Positions 33,473-41,935 of a DNA stretch of 64,000 nucleotides are shown piece after piece. Under the pieces are notes generated by a model, which had not been told where the DNA came from, made no database searches, and worked only from the letters and a program-made list of their open reading frames with translations. This DNA comes from Paraburkholderia kururiensis JCM 10599 = LMG 19447 (lineage in GTDB: Bacteria > Pseudomonadota > Gammaproteobacteria > Burkholderiales > Burkholderiaceae), in contig NZ_RJZE01000014.1 in the NCBI RefSeq assembly GCF_003986935.1, positions 1 through 64,000 of the forward strand, given 5' to 3'. The position numbers and the translations under genes were made by a program. Position 1 is the first letter of the stretch. Each line of letters begins with the position of its first letter.

Positions 33473-34606
33473 ATGGCGAAACGGGATTACTACGAGGTTC
33501 TGGGCGTCGCGAAGAATGCGAGCGACGACGAAATCAAGAAGGCTTATCGCAAGCTCGCGATGAAGCATCACCCCGACCGCAATCCGGGCAACAAGGAAGC
33601 GGAAGAGCAATTCAAGGAAGTGAAGGAAGCCTATGAAATGCTCTCGGACTCGCAAAAGCGCGCGGCGTACGACCAGTACGGGCACGCGGGCGTCGATCCG
33701 AACATGGCGGGTGCGGGTGCACAAGGCTTCGGCGGTTTCGCGGACGCGTTCGGCGACATCTTCGGCGACATCTTCGGCCAGGCCGCTGCGGGCGGTGGGC
33801 GCGGTCGCGCGGGCCCGCAGGTCTATCGCGGCGCCGACCTGCGCTACAGCATGGAAATTACGCTCGAGCAGGCGGCGCACGGCTACGACACGCAGATCCG
33901 CGTGCCGGGCTGGATCTCGTGCGAGGTCTGTCACGGGTCGGGCGCAAAGCCGGGCACCAAGCCCGAAACCTGCCCCACCTGTAACGGTTCGGGCGCGGTG
34001 CGCATGTCGCAGGGCTTCTTCAGCATCCAGCAGACCTGCCCGAAGTGCCACGGTACGGGCTCCTACATCCCCGATCCGTGCACGCACTGTCATGGCGCCG
34101 GCAAGGTAAAAGAAACGCGCACGCTGGAAGTGAAGATTCCCGCCGGTATCGACGACGGCATGCGCATCCGCTCGGCCGGTAACGGCGAGCCAGGCATCAA
34201 CGGTGGACCGTCGGGCGACCTGTACGTCGAGATTCATATCAAGGCGCACCCGGTGTTCGAGCGCGATGGCGACGACCTGCATTGCCAGATGCCGATTCCG
34301 TTCACCACCGCAGCGCTGGGCGGCGAGATCGAGGTGCCTACGCTCGCGGGCCGCGCGAGTTTCACGGTGCCCGAGGGCACCCAGTCGGGCAAGACGTTCC
34401 GGCTGCGTGGCAAGGGTATCAAGGGACTGCGCTCGAGCATTGCCGGCGATCTGTACGTGCACGTGCAGGTTGAAACGCCGGTCAAGCTCACGGACCAGCA
34501 ACGCGAACTGTTGCAACAGTTCGAGAAGTCGCTCGTCGAGGGGGGCGCGCGGCACAGTCCCCAGAGCAAAAGCTGGTTCGACCGGGTGAAGAGCTTCTTT
34601 GACTGA
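33473..34606 (+). CDS. dnaJ: Chaperone protein DnaJ (Hsp40)
   Basis: The DnaK co-chaperone that stimulates ATP hydrolysis and delivers substrate. The 377-residue protein has the J domain with HPD at residues 33-35, a Gly/Phe-rich region (GFGGFADAFGDIFGDIFGQ, near 85-105), the zinc domain with four CxxCxGxG repeats (CEVCHGSG, CPTCNGSG, CPKCHGTG, CTHCHGAG), and the C-terminal substrate-binding domains. The order grpE-dnaK-dnaJ is the usual one. It ends 24 bases before pabBC. Confidence 0.98.
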   Translation: MAKRDYYEVLGVAKNASDDEIKKAYRKLAMKHHPDRNPGNKEAEEQFKEVKEAYEMLSDSQKRAAYDQYGHAGVDPNMAGAGAQGFGGFADAFGDIFGDIFGQAAAGGGRGRAGPQVYRGADLRYSMEITLEQAAHGYDTQIRVPGWISCEVCHGSGAKPGTKPETCPTCNGSGAVRMSQGFFSIQQTCPKCHGTGSYIPDPCTHCHGAGKVKETRTLEVKIPAGIDDGMRIRSAGNGEPGINGGPSGDLYVEIHIKAHPVFERDGDDLHCQMPIPFTTAALGGEIEVPTLAGRASFTVPEGTQSGKTFRLRGKGIKGLRSSIAGDLYVHVQVETPVKLTDQQRELLQQFEKSLVEGGARHSPQSKSWFDRVKSFFD

Positions 34607-34630
34607 CGGGTAGCCCCGGCTGGCGGCGCT

Positions 34631-36520
34631 ATGACCGATGAAGACCGCGGCGCGGCGTTCGCGCTGCTCGACGACTGCGACTCGACGGACGCGCACCGCA
34701 CGAGCCGCCTGTACACGGGCTTCGTGCACGAGCGCGCGACAACAGACCCGGCGGCGCTCGATGAACTGTGCGCTGCCGTGGTTGCCGACATGCGCGCCGG
34801 CCTTCACGCCGTCGTGCTCGCGGACTACGAGTTTGGCCGCAACCTCCAGCTGAAATCGAAATCGACGCAGCGTGGCGATGCCGCGCTGCGTTTTTTGTTG
34901 TTCGAGCGCTGCGAGCGGCTTTCGCGCGACGAAGCCGACGCGTGGCTCGCAGAACGCGATGGCGGTGCCGCTGAACCGTCGGTGGCCGGTACCGCGAATG
35001 TGCGCGAAAGCGTGGACGATGCGCAGTTCCATCAGGCCATCGCCGCCATCCACGAAGCGCTGCGGGCTGGCGACTCCTACCAGGTCAACTACACCTACCG
35101 GCTGACATTCGACGTATTCGGCTCGCCGCTCGGGCTGTACCGGCGGCTGCGCGCGCGGCAGCCCGTGCGCTACGGCGCACTGATCGCGTTGCCGCAGGAC
35201 CGTTGGGTGTTGTCGTGCTCGCCCGAACTCTTCGTCGAAAAGGCCGGGGACACGCTGCGCGCGCGTCCCATGAAGGGCACCGCGCCGCGTTCGGCCGATC
35301 CGCACGAAGACGAACACGGCGCCCGCTTTCTCGCGAGCGACCCCAAAAACCGCGCCGAAAACGTGATGATCGTGGATCTGCTGCGCAATGATCTTTCGCG
35401 CATTGCGCAAACGGGATCGGTGAGTGTGCCGGCGCTGTTCTCCGTGGAGCCCTACCGATCCGTGTGGCAGATGACCTCGACCGTGACGGCGCGTCTGCGC
35501 GAGGGCGTGTCATTTGCCGGTGTGCTGCGTGCGCTGTTTCCGTGCGGCTCCATTACGGGCGCGCCCAAGCATCGCACGATGGAGTTGATCGACATGCTCG
35601 AAAGCACGCCGCGCGGGCTCTATACGGGCGCCATCGGCTGGCTCGATGCGCCCGCGAGCGGGACGGGAGTCGCTGAGACATGCGGCGACTTCTGCATGTC
35701 GGTCGCGATCCGCACGCTTACGCTTGCGAACGCAAACTCAGCCGGTCTGCGTCGCGGCACGCTGGGCATTGGCGCCGGCATCGTGCTCGACAGCGTGGCC
35801 GCCGATGAACGCGCGGAGTGCCGGCTGAAAGCGCGCTTCCTGACCGAGGCCGATCCGGGCTTCCAGCTCTTCGAAACGATGTTCGCCACGCGCGAGGACG
35901 GCGTGCGGCATCTGGACCGCCATCTCGCGCGGCTCGCCCGCAGCGCTGCGCAGCTTGGGTTCGGCTACGACGAGGCCCACGTGCGCGCGCGTCTGCAGGC
36001 ACAGTGCGAGCAGTTAGCGCCCGCGACGTCGCATCGCGTGCGGCTCGCGCTCGACAAGGCGGGCACGGTGCACGTCACGGCCGCGCCGCTCTCCCCGCTC
36101 GCGACGAAAACGGTCGGCGTCATGCTCGCGCCCGACCATGGCTTCGCGCTCACGCACGCAGCCGACCTGCTGTTGCTCCACAAGACCACGCGCCGCGCCG
36201 AGTACGATCGCGCGTGGCACGAGGCCGAGCCGAACGGTGCCTTCGACATGCTGTTCTTCAACGAGCGCGGCGAGTTGACGGAAGGCGGTCGGTCGAATGT
36301 GTTCGTGAAGCTCGATGGACGGTGGTGGACGCCGCCGCTCTCCTCAGGCGTTCTGCCGGGCGTGATGCGCGGCGTGCTGCTGGCCGATGCGTCGATGAAC
36401 GCCGCAGAGCGGGTGTTGACCCGCGAAGACGTATTGCGTGCCGAAGCGCTGATCCTCTGCAACGCCCTGCGCGGCGCGTTGCCGGCGCAGATCGTGACCG
36501 AAGCGCCGCGCAAGGCGTGA
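34631..36520 (+). CDS. pabB: Fused aminodeoxychorismate synthase component I / aminodeoxychorismate lyase
   Basis: A 629-residue fusion. The first part (to about residue 400) is PabB, which makes 4-amino-4-deoxychorismate from chorismate: SYQVNYTYRLTF, the catalytic-lysine segment RARPMKGTAPRS, NRAENVMIVDLLRNDLSRIA and FPCGSITGAPKHRTMELID. The second (about 410-629) is a PLP fold-type IV lyase like PabC, giving 4-aminobenzoate: FETMFATREDGVRHLDRHLARL, LLLHKTTRRAEYDRA with the PLP lysine, and NERGELTEGGRSNVFV. The fusion performs two steps of folate synthesis. The glutaminase PabA is not in the window; folK is nearby on the other strand. Confidence 0.93.
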   Translation: MTDEDRGAAFALLDDCDSTDAHRTSRLYTGFVHERATTDPAALDELCAAVVADMRAGLHAVVLADYEFGRNLQLKSKSTQRGDAALRFLLFERCERLSRDEADAWLAERDGGAAEPSVAGTANVRESVDDAQFHQAIAAIHEALRAGDSYQVNYTYRLTFDVFGSPLGLYRRLRARQPVRYGALIALPQDRWVLSCSPELFVEKAGDTLRARPMKGTAPRSADPHEDEHGARFLASDPKNRAENVMIVDLLRNDLSRIAQTGSVSVPALFSVEPYRSVWQMTSTVTARLREGVSFAGVLRALFPCGSITGAPKHRTMELIDMLESTPRGLYTGAIGWLDAPASGTGVAETCGDFCMSVAIRTLTLANANSAGLRRGTLGIGAGIVLDSVAADERAECRLKARFLTEADPGFQLFETMFATREDGVRHLDRHLARLARSAAQLGFGYDEAHVRARLQAQCEQLAPATSHRVRLALDKAGTVHVTAAPLSPLATKTVGVMLAPDHGFALTHAADLLLLHKTTRRAEYDRAWHEAEPNGAFDMLFFNERGELTEGGRSNVFVKLDGRWWTPPLSSGVLPGVMRGVLLADASMNAAERVLTREDVLRAEALILCNALRGALPAQIVTEAPRKA

Positions 36521-36641
36521 CGCTCACCTCACCGTCGCAGACCGAGCCGCAAGGCGCCGGTGGGTGGGCAAGCAAGCGGCAACGCAACACAGCAGAGTAG
36601 CCACCGCCGTATCGGGGCCGCCTGCGCCGGCCTTACCCCAA

Positions 36642-37457
36642 TCAGAACGAATGCTCGGGCCCCGGGAACGACCCGTCCTTCACGGCGCGCACGTAAGCAT
36701 CCACGGCTGCGGCGATGCCCGGCTGCCCTTGCATGAAATCCTTCACGAAGCGCGGCCGCTTGCCGGGGAATACACCCAGCATGTCGTGCAGCACCAGCAC
36801 CTGGCCCGAGCACTGCGCGCCCGCGCCGATGCCGATGGTGGGAATGCGCAGTTGCTTCGTCACGTCTGCGGCGAGCAGCGTGGGGATTGCTTCCATCACG
36901 ATGAGTTGCGCACCCGCGTCCTGCATGGCGAGCGAGTCGCGCAGCAACTGGTTCGCGCCCGCTTCGGTCTTGCCCTGCACCTTGAAGCCCCCGAACGCGT
37001 GCACCGACTGCGGCGTGAGGCCCACATGCGCGCACACCGGCACCGACCGATCGATCAGAAAACGCACCGTTTCGCCCAGCCATTCGCCGCCTTCCAGCTT
37101 CACCATCTGCGCGCCGGCCCGCATCAGCTGCACGGCGCTCTCGAACGCGGCGGTAGGCGTGCCGTAGCTGCCGAACGGCATGTCGGCGACGATCAGTGCC
37201 GAGGGCTGTGCGCGCGCCACGCAGGCGGTGTGATACGCGATGTCCTCGAGCGTGACGGGCAGCGTGGTGGTGTGTCCTTGCAGCACGTTGCCGAGCGAAT
37301 CGCCGATGAGCAGCACGTCCACGCCTGCACGGTCCAGCAGCGCCGCGAAGCTTGCGTCGTAGCACGTCAGCATGGCGATCTTCTCGCCAGCCTCGCGCAT
37401 GGCCTGCAGTTTCGGAACGGTCACGGCCGGCCGGCTCGCTTCCTGCAAATAGGTCAT
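36642..37457 (-). CDS. panB: 3-methyl-2-oxobutanoate hydroxymethyltransferase
   Basis: PanB makes ketopantoate from alpha-ketoisovalerate and methylenetetrahydrofolate, the first committed step to pantothenate and CoA. The 271-residue protein has MLTCYDASFAALLDRAGVD, LIGDSLGNVLQGH, ADMPFGSYG, AHVGLTPQSVHAFGGFKVQGK and TIGIGAGAQCSGQVLVLHD, all diagnostic. It is the last gene of a seven-gene minus-strand run and lies 41 bases after the deoxynucleoside kinase. It converges on pabBC with no obvious terminator between. Confidence 0.96.
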   Translation of the reverse strand: MTYLQEASRPAVTVPKLQAMREAGEKIAMLTCYDASFAALLDRAGVDVLLIGDSLGNVLQGHTTTLPVTLEDIAYHTACVARAQPSALIVADMPFGSYGTPTAAFESAVQLMRAGAQMVKLEGGEWLGETVRFLIDRSVPVCAHVGLTPQSVHAFGGFKVQGKTEAGANQLLRDSLAMQDAGAQLIVMEAIPTLLAADVTKQLRIPTIGIGAGAQCSGQVLVLHDMLGVFPGKRPRFVKDFMQGQPGIAAAVDAYVRAVKDGSFPGPEHSF

Positions 37458-37498
37458 CAGACAGTCCGTTTGAAAAGGGGGAGGAGGGTACGCGCGAT

Positions 37499-38179
37499 CT
37501 AGCGCGCCGTGCCCTTGACGAAGAATTCCTTGCGGCCGCGCATCGTTTCGATCCGCTCGACGACGAGCGCGAGGTCCGCCTCGGAATCGAGCGGATTCAG
37601 ATGTTCGACGTTCACCGTGAGTACGGGCGCTCGGTCGTAGTGGTAGAAGAACTGGTTGTAGGCGTCAGAGAGCCCACGCAGATACGCGTCGGAAATCTGT
37701 TGCTCCATTGGAATGGCGCGTTTCTGGATGCGCGAGAACAGCACCTCGGGGCTGGCCTGCAGGTACACGACAAGGTCGGGGTCGGGCGCGCTTGCTGTGA
37801 GCCGCGCCGCAATGGCGCGATAGAGCTGCCATTCGTCGTCAGGCAGCGTGAGGCGACCGAAGACGTCGTTCTTCTGGGTGATGAAGTCGGTAACGAGCGT
37901 GCCGCCGTCGGCCAGCGTCGATGCGATGGCCTGCGCTTCCTCCATGCGTTGCAACGCGAACTGGAGTTGCGTGGACAAGGCGTACCGCGTGTTGTCGCGA
38001 TAGAAGCGCTCGAGAAAGGCATTGTCCTGCGGGCGCTCGAAGCAGGTCTGCATCGACCAGCGCTGCGCAAGCCGCATGGCGAGCGACGTCTTGCCGGCGC
38101 CAATCGGGCCTTCGATTGCGAGGTACCGCACCGGCGGGCGCAGTTCGGGGGCCGTGACCGTGAGCGGCGGCGCGGTCAT
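37499..38179 (-). CDS. Deoxynucleoside kinase family protein
   Basis: A 226-residue P-loop kinase of the dCK/dGK/dNK family (deoxyadenosine/deoxycytidine/thymidine kinase 2 fold). It has the P-loop GPIGAGKTS (residues 24-32), the FERPQDNAFLERFY segment, and a DPDLVVYLQASPEVLFSRIQKRA lid region analogous to the DRS/ERS sensor of these kinases. The start overlaps the end of folK by 4 bases (ATGA). The symbol is withheld because substrate preference is unknown. Its place between folK and panB is stable in related genomes as far as I recall, which hints at a link to vitamin/C1 metabolism not yet explained. Confidence 0.85.
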   Translation of the reverse strand: MTAPPLTVTAPELRPPVRYLAIEGPIGAGKTSLAMRLAQRWSMQTCFERPQDNAFLERFYRDNTRYALSTQLQFALQRMEEAQAIASTLADGGTLVTDFITQKNDVFGRLTLPDDEWQLYRAIAARLTASAPDPDLVVYLQASPEVLFSRIQKRAIPMEQQISDAYLRGLSDAYNQFFYHYDRAPVLTVNVEHLNPLDSEADLALVVERIETMRGRKEFFVKGTAR

Positions 38180-38769
38180 CGGCAGCCGCCCTGCTTCATC
38201 TTGCCGTTGCCTTCGCCTGTGGCGAAATCCGCGTCTGCGCCCGGGTTCCTGTCCAGGTCGGCTGCGGCCGTGCCGGCTAGGCACTGGCACAGCGGCTTCA
38301 CCTTCTCGATGCGCTGGCCCGCGACGGCCGTGAGGAACGCGTCGGCGCGTCCGTGCTGCGGAATGATGAGGTCGGGTTCCAGTTCGATGAGCGGCACCAG
38401 CGCGAAGGCGCGTTCGATGAGCCGCGGATGCGGGACGATCAGATCGGGCTCTTCGATGACGTGGTCGCCGTAAAGCAGAATGTCGAGATCGAGCGTGCGC
38501 GGTGCGTTGCGAAAGGGACGCTCCCGGCCGAAATGGCTTTCGACGCGGTGACACAGCGCCAGCAGATGCCGCACCGGCAGTGTCGTGTCGAGCTTCACGA
38601 CGCAGTTGTAATAGTCGTCGCCGCCCGCGTCGATCGGGGCGGTGCGATACAGGCTCGACTTCGCGAGCACGGTGATGGTGTGCTGCTGTGCAAGGCACAC
38701 CACCGCGTCTTTCAAGGTCTGGCGCGCGTCCCCGAGATTCGCGCCGAGCCCTAGCCAGGCTACCGTCAT
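38176..38769 (-). CDS. folK: 6-hydroxymethyl-7,8-dihydropterin pyrophosphokinase
   Basis: HPPK transfers pyrophosphate from ATP to hydroxymethyldihydropterin in folate synthesis. The protein is 197 residues, longer than the usual 160. The core has GLGANLGD, SSLYRTAPI, YYNCVVKLDT, and the signature RPFRNAPRTLDLDILLYG followed by VPHPRLIERAFALVPL. The extra 35 residues at the C-terminus (after the core, DLDRNPGADADFATGEG) are low-complexity. Its stop overlaps the start of the deoxynucleoside kinase, so the two are translationally coupled. Confidence 0.94.
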   Translation of the reverse strand: MTVAWLGLGANLGDARQTLKDAVVCLAQQHTITVLAKSSLYRTAPIDAGGDDYYNCVVKLDTTLPVRHLLALCHRVESHFGRERPFRNAPRTLDLDILLYGDHVIEEPDLIVPHPRLIERAFALVPLIELEPDLIIPQHGRADAFLTAVAGQRIEKVKPLCQCLAGTAAADLDRNPGADADFATGEGNGKMKQGGCR

Positions 38770-38817
38770 GGCATCACTTCCTGCGACTTTCGTTTGACGG
38801 CGAAAGCGCCAGCCCGA

Positions 38818-40455
38818 TCAATCCTCGTGTGCGCCGTTGTGGCTCACCTCGCCGGATGCGTGCGGGCCCGCTGCTGTGCCGTCCTCCACTCCGTCGCCCG
38901 TCTTGCGGTTTCTGGCGCCACCGCGCCGCCGTCGTTTTCTGGGCGTCCGGTCCTTCCCGCCTTGCGCGAGCAATGCTTCGCGCGCAGCCGCGTCTCCTTC
39001 GATGAACTCCGTCCACCACGCGCCCACGGCTTCGTCCAGCTCGCCTGACTCGCAGCGTAACAGGAGGAAATCATACCCCGCTCTAAATCTTTGGTGTTCC
39101 AGCAGCTTCAGCGCGCTGCGGCCCGAGTGTTTTTCGAGGCGCAACTGCAAGCCCCAGATTTCGCGCATGTCCGACGAGAAGCGGCGATGGATGGCGAGCT
39201 TCTCGGTTTGGGCGTCGATCACGTCGTCCATCGCGCGGTGCAGCGCGGGCACCGGATAGTCGCCCGCGGCCGTGTACTGCTGGTAGCGCTGCTGCACGTC
39301 GTGCCACAGGAGCGTGGCGAACAGGAAGCCCGGGGAGACCGGCTTGCCGGCGCGCACGCGGGCGTCGGTGCTGGAAAGCGCGAGCGTGATGAACTTCTCG
39401 CCTTGCGGCTGTTCGAGCACGACGTCGAGAAGCGGCAGCAGGCCGTGATGCAAGCCTTCCTTGCGCAACCGCTGCAGGCACGCGAGCGCGTGGCCCGAGA
39501 GCAGCAGCTTCAGCATTTCGTCGAACAGACGCGCGGCCGGCACGTTGTTGATGAGGTCGGCGAGTTCCTGGATGGGCGCACGCGTGTGGTCCTCGATCTC
39601 GAAGCCGAGCTTCGCGGCAAAGCGCACCACGCGCAGCATCCGCACCGGGTCTTCGCGATAGCGCGTGGCCGGGTCGCCGATCATGCGCAGCAACCGCGCG
39701 CGCATGTCGGCCATCCCGTTGTGATAGTCGAGCACGGTCTGCGTGGCCGGGTCGTAGTACATCGCGTTGATCGTGAAGTCGCGTCGTGTGGCGTCTTCGT
39801 GCTGCTCGCCCCACACGTTGTCGCGCAGCACGCGGCCGCTCGCGTCCACGGCGTGCGTGCGGCGGTCGAGTTCGTCGCGGCGATAACGCTTCGGCGGCAC
39901 TTCGGCACTGACGCCTTCTTCGAGCGAGGGCGGCGGCGGATCGACGAGCGCGCGGAACGTGGAGACTTCGATGATCTCCTGGCCGAACTGCACGTGGACG
40001 ATCTGGAAGCGCCGGCCGATCAGGCGCGCGCGGCGAAAGAGGCGCTGAACCTGGTCCGGCGTGGCGTCGGTGGCGACGTCGAAATCCTTCGGCGCGATGC
40101 CGAGCAGCAGATCGCGCACGGCGCCGCCCACGATGAACGCGCGGAATCCTGCCTGCTGCAGGCCTTCGGTCACGCGCACCGCGTTGCGGGAAATCAGCGA
40201 GGGGTTAATGCCGTGAACGTCCGCCGAGAGGATGACCGGTGCATCCGGATCGCCCGCCGTAGCAGCCGCTTTGCCGGTCTTGCGAGCAGGGCGGCGACGC
40301 GCCTTCGAGCCGTCTTGCGCCGCTTCGTCGGCCGCGCGCGAACCTGAATGTGAGCCGGGCGGCGAGCCGGACTGTAGATCGGCGTCGGCATCGGACGAGC
40401 CGGCCGCGGCGGCCGTGTCCTGACCGAACAGCTTGCGGATGAGTTTCTTGATCAC
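38818..40455 (-). CDS. pcnB: Poly(A) polymerase I
   Basis: PcnB adds 3' poly(A) tails that speed mRNA and sRNA decay. The 545-residue protein has the nucleotidyltransferase core FIVGGAVRDLLLGIAPKDFDVATDATPDQV with the catalytic DxD, then RRDFTINAMYYDP and the EDPVRMLRVVRFAAKLGFEI RNA-binding head. An N-terminal Ser/Ala/Lys-rich extension (residues 12-70) and a basic Arg/Lys C-terminal tail (KDRTPRKRRRRGG) flank it. The lack of the CCA-adding enzyme signature and the TRRDFT wording favour PcnB over Cca. It overlaps the preceding HAD gene by 4 bases. Confidence 0.93.
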   Translation of the reverse strand: MIKKLIRKLFGQDTAAAAGSSDADADLQSGSPPGSHSGSRAADEAAQDGSKARRRPARKTGKAAATAGDPDAPVILSADVHGINPSLISRNAVRVTEGLQQAGFRAFIVGGAVRDLLLGIAPKDFDVATDATPDQVQRLFRRARLIGRRFQIVHVQFGQEIIEVSTFRALVDPPPPSLEEGVSAEVPPKRYRRDELDRRTHAVDASGRVLRDNVWGEQHEDATRRDFTINAMYYDPATQTVLDYHNGMADMRARLLRMIGDPATRYREDPVRMLRVVRFAAKLGFEIEDHTRAPIQELADLINNVPAARLFDEMLKLLLSGHALACLQRLRKEGLHHGLLPLLDVVLEQPQGEKFITLALSSTDARVRAGKPVSPGFLFATLLWHDVQQRYQQYTAAGDYPVPALHRAMDDVIDAQTEKLAIHRRFSSDMREIWGLQLRLEKHSGRSALKLLEHQRFRAGYDFLLLRCESGELDEAVGAWWTEFIEGDAAAREALLAQGGKDRTPRKRRRRGGARNRKTGDGVEDGTAAGPHASGEVSHNGAHED

Positions 40456-41138
40456 GAGGGTTGGAAGAGGTCGAGAATGCGCCAGCCCTTCGACTGCGCG
40501 TGAGCGCGCAGCGTGTCGTCAGGGTTGGTCGCGATCGGGTCGGTGACTTTTTCGAGCAGCGGGATGTCGTTGTGCGAGTCGCTATAGAAATAGCTGCGCT
40601 CGAAGTCCGACCACGTTTTGCCTAGGGAGGCGAGCCATGCCTCGGTGCGCACGATCTTGCCTTCGCGGTAGCTCGGCGTGCCGGTGGGGCGGCCCGTGTA
40701 ATCGGAATGCGGCTGGCCGTCCACAGTTTCCACTTCGCAGGCGATCAGCTTGTGCACACCGAACACTTCGGCGATAGGGGCCGTGATGAATTCGTTCGTG
40801 GCAGTCACCATGCAGCAGAGGTCGCCGGCGTCCCTGTGCTCGCGCACGAGTTCGAGGGCGGCCGGCACGATGGCCGGCTTGATCACTTCATGCATGTACT
40901 GGTCGTGCCAGATCTTGAGCTGCGCGCGCGGGTACTTCGCAAGCGGCGTGAGCATGGCGACGAGATACGCGTGAATGTCCAGCACGCCCGCTTTGTAGTC
41001 GGCAAAGAAGCGGTCGTTCTGACGCGCGAAACTTTCGCCGTCCACAATGCCGAGCTTCACCATGAAGCGACCCCATTCGTGGTCGCTGTCGGTGGGGATG
41101 AGCGTGTGATCGAGGTCGAAGAGTGCGAGATTGGCCAT
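40452..41138 (-). CDS. HAD subfamily IB phosphatase
   Basis: A 228-residue haloacid-dehalogenase phosphatase of the SerB-like IB subfamily. Motif I is FDLDHTLIPTDSDHEW (nucleophile D8, general acid D10), motif II is MVTATNEF, motif III is the lysine in YREGKI, and motif IV is YSDSHNDIPLLE. The helical cap follows motif I. Related proteins are annotated as phosphoserine or histidinol phosphatases; the true substrate is unknown. It overlaps pcnB by ATGA and follows hda by 11 bases, so it is within the operon. Confidence 0.88.
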   Translation of the reverse strand: MANLALFDLDHTLIPTDSDHEWGRFMVKLGIVDGESFARQNDRFFADYKAGVLDIHAYLVAMLTPLAKYPRAQLKIWHDQYMHEVIKPAIVPAALELVREHRDAGDLCCMVTATNEFITAPIAEVFGVHKLIACEVETVDGQPHSDYTGRPTGTPSYREGKIVRTEAWLASLGKTWSDFERSYFYSDSHNDIPLLEKVTDPIATNPDDTLRAHAQSKGWRILDLFQPS

Positions 41139-41149
41139 GGGGGCTCATT

Positions 41150-41902
41150 TTACTTGAAGCGGGTGAAGGCGTTGCCGCCGTCCGGCGCACCGTCCGCTGC
41201 GCCTCGCGCCATCTTCTCCGGCGAGGCCAGCATGGCGCGCAGCAGCGGCAGCGTGACGGCGCGTTTCTGTTCGAGCGAAAAGCGGTCGAGCGCGTCGAGC
41301 AGCGCCATCAGGCTCGGCATGTCGCGGCGATAGTGCGTGAGCAGATAGGCGGGCACGTCGTCGGCGAGCGCAATGCCGCGCTCGCGCGCGGCCTGTTTCA
41401 GCACGGCGGCCTTGTCTTCGTCCGCGAGCGGCGCGAGATGATAGACAAGGCCCCAGCCGAGCCGCGTACGCAGATCCTCGCGCACGGCGAGCGCGATGGG
41501 TGCAGCGTTGCCGGCCGCGACGAGCGCGCTCGTGGGATGCGCGCGCACCTCGTTGAACAGATTGAAGAGCGCGATTTGTTGCGCGCCGGAAAGCGCGTCG
41601 CAGTCGTCGATCGCGTAGATTGAAACCGCGGGGTCGAACGAGAAGGCCGCGAGGCCGCTTTGCGGACCCGCGAAGCGGGCATGGCCCGGCGGCGTTTCAT
41701 GAACCAGCGCCTGGAGCAAATGGCTGCGGCCGCTGCCCGCCTCGCCCCAGATATAGAACGTGCGGTCCGCGACGGGGCCGGCCGCGAGCGCGGCGTCGAG
41801 CTCGCGCAGGCGCGCGACGAGCTCCGTGTTCGGGCCCGCGAAAAAATTGTCGAATGTCGATGGCGGCGGGGTGCCGAGATCGAGCGTCAGCTGTCGAAGC
41901 AC
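41150..41902 (-). CDS. hda: DnaA regulatory inactivator Hda
   Basis: Hda, bound to the DNA-loaded sliding clamp, stimulates hydrolysis of DnaA-ATP and so prevents re-initiation of replication. The 250-residue protein starts MLRQLTLDLG, whose QLTLDL is the clamp-binding motif. The AAA+ part has GEAGSGRSHLLQAL (Walker A with Arg in place of Lys, normal for Hda), YAIDDCD as Walker B, and RLGWGLVYHLAPL. It differs from DnaA in lacking the DNA-binding domain. Position between the permease gene and the HAD gene is common in beta-proteobacteria. Confidence 0.92.
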   Translation of the reverse strand: MLRQLTLDLGTPPPSTFDNFFAGPNTELVARLRELDAALAAGPVADRTFYIWGEAGSGRSHLLQALVHETPPGHARFAGPQSGLAAFSFDPAVSIYAIDDCDALSGAQQIALFNLFNEVRAHPTSALVAAGNAAPIALAVREDLRTRLGWGLVYHLAPLADEDKAAVLKQAARERGIALADDVPAYLLTHYRRDMPSLMALLDALDRFSLEQKRAVTLPLLRAMLASPEKMARGAADGAPDGGNAFTRFK

Positions 41903-41935
41903 AGTGAGATGAAAGCGGAAATACGGTGTCGGATA

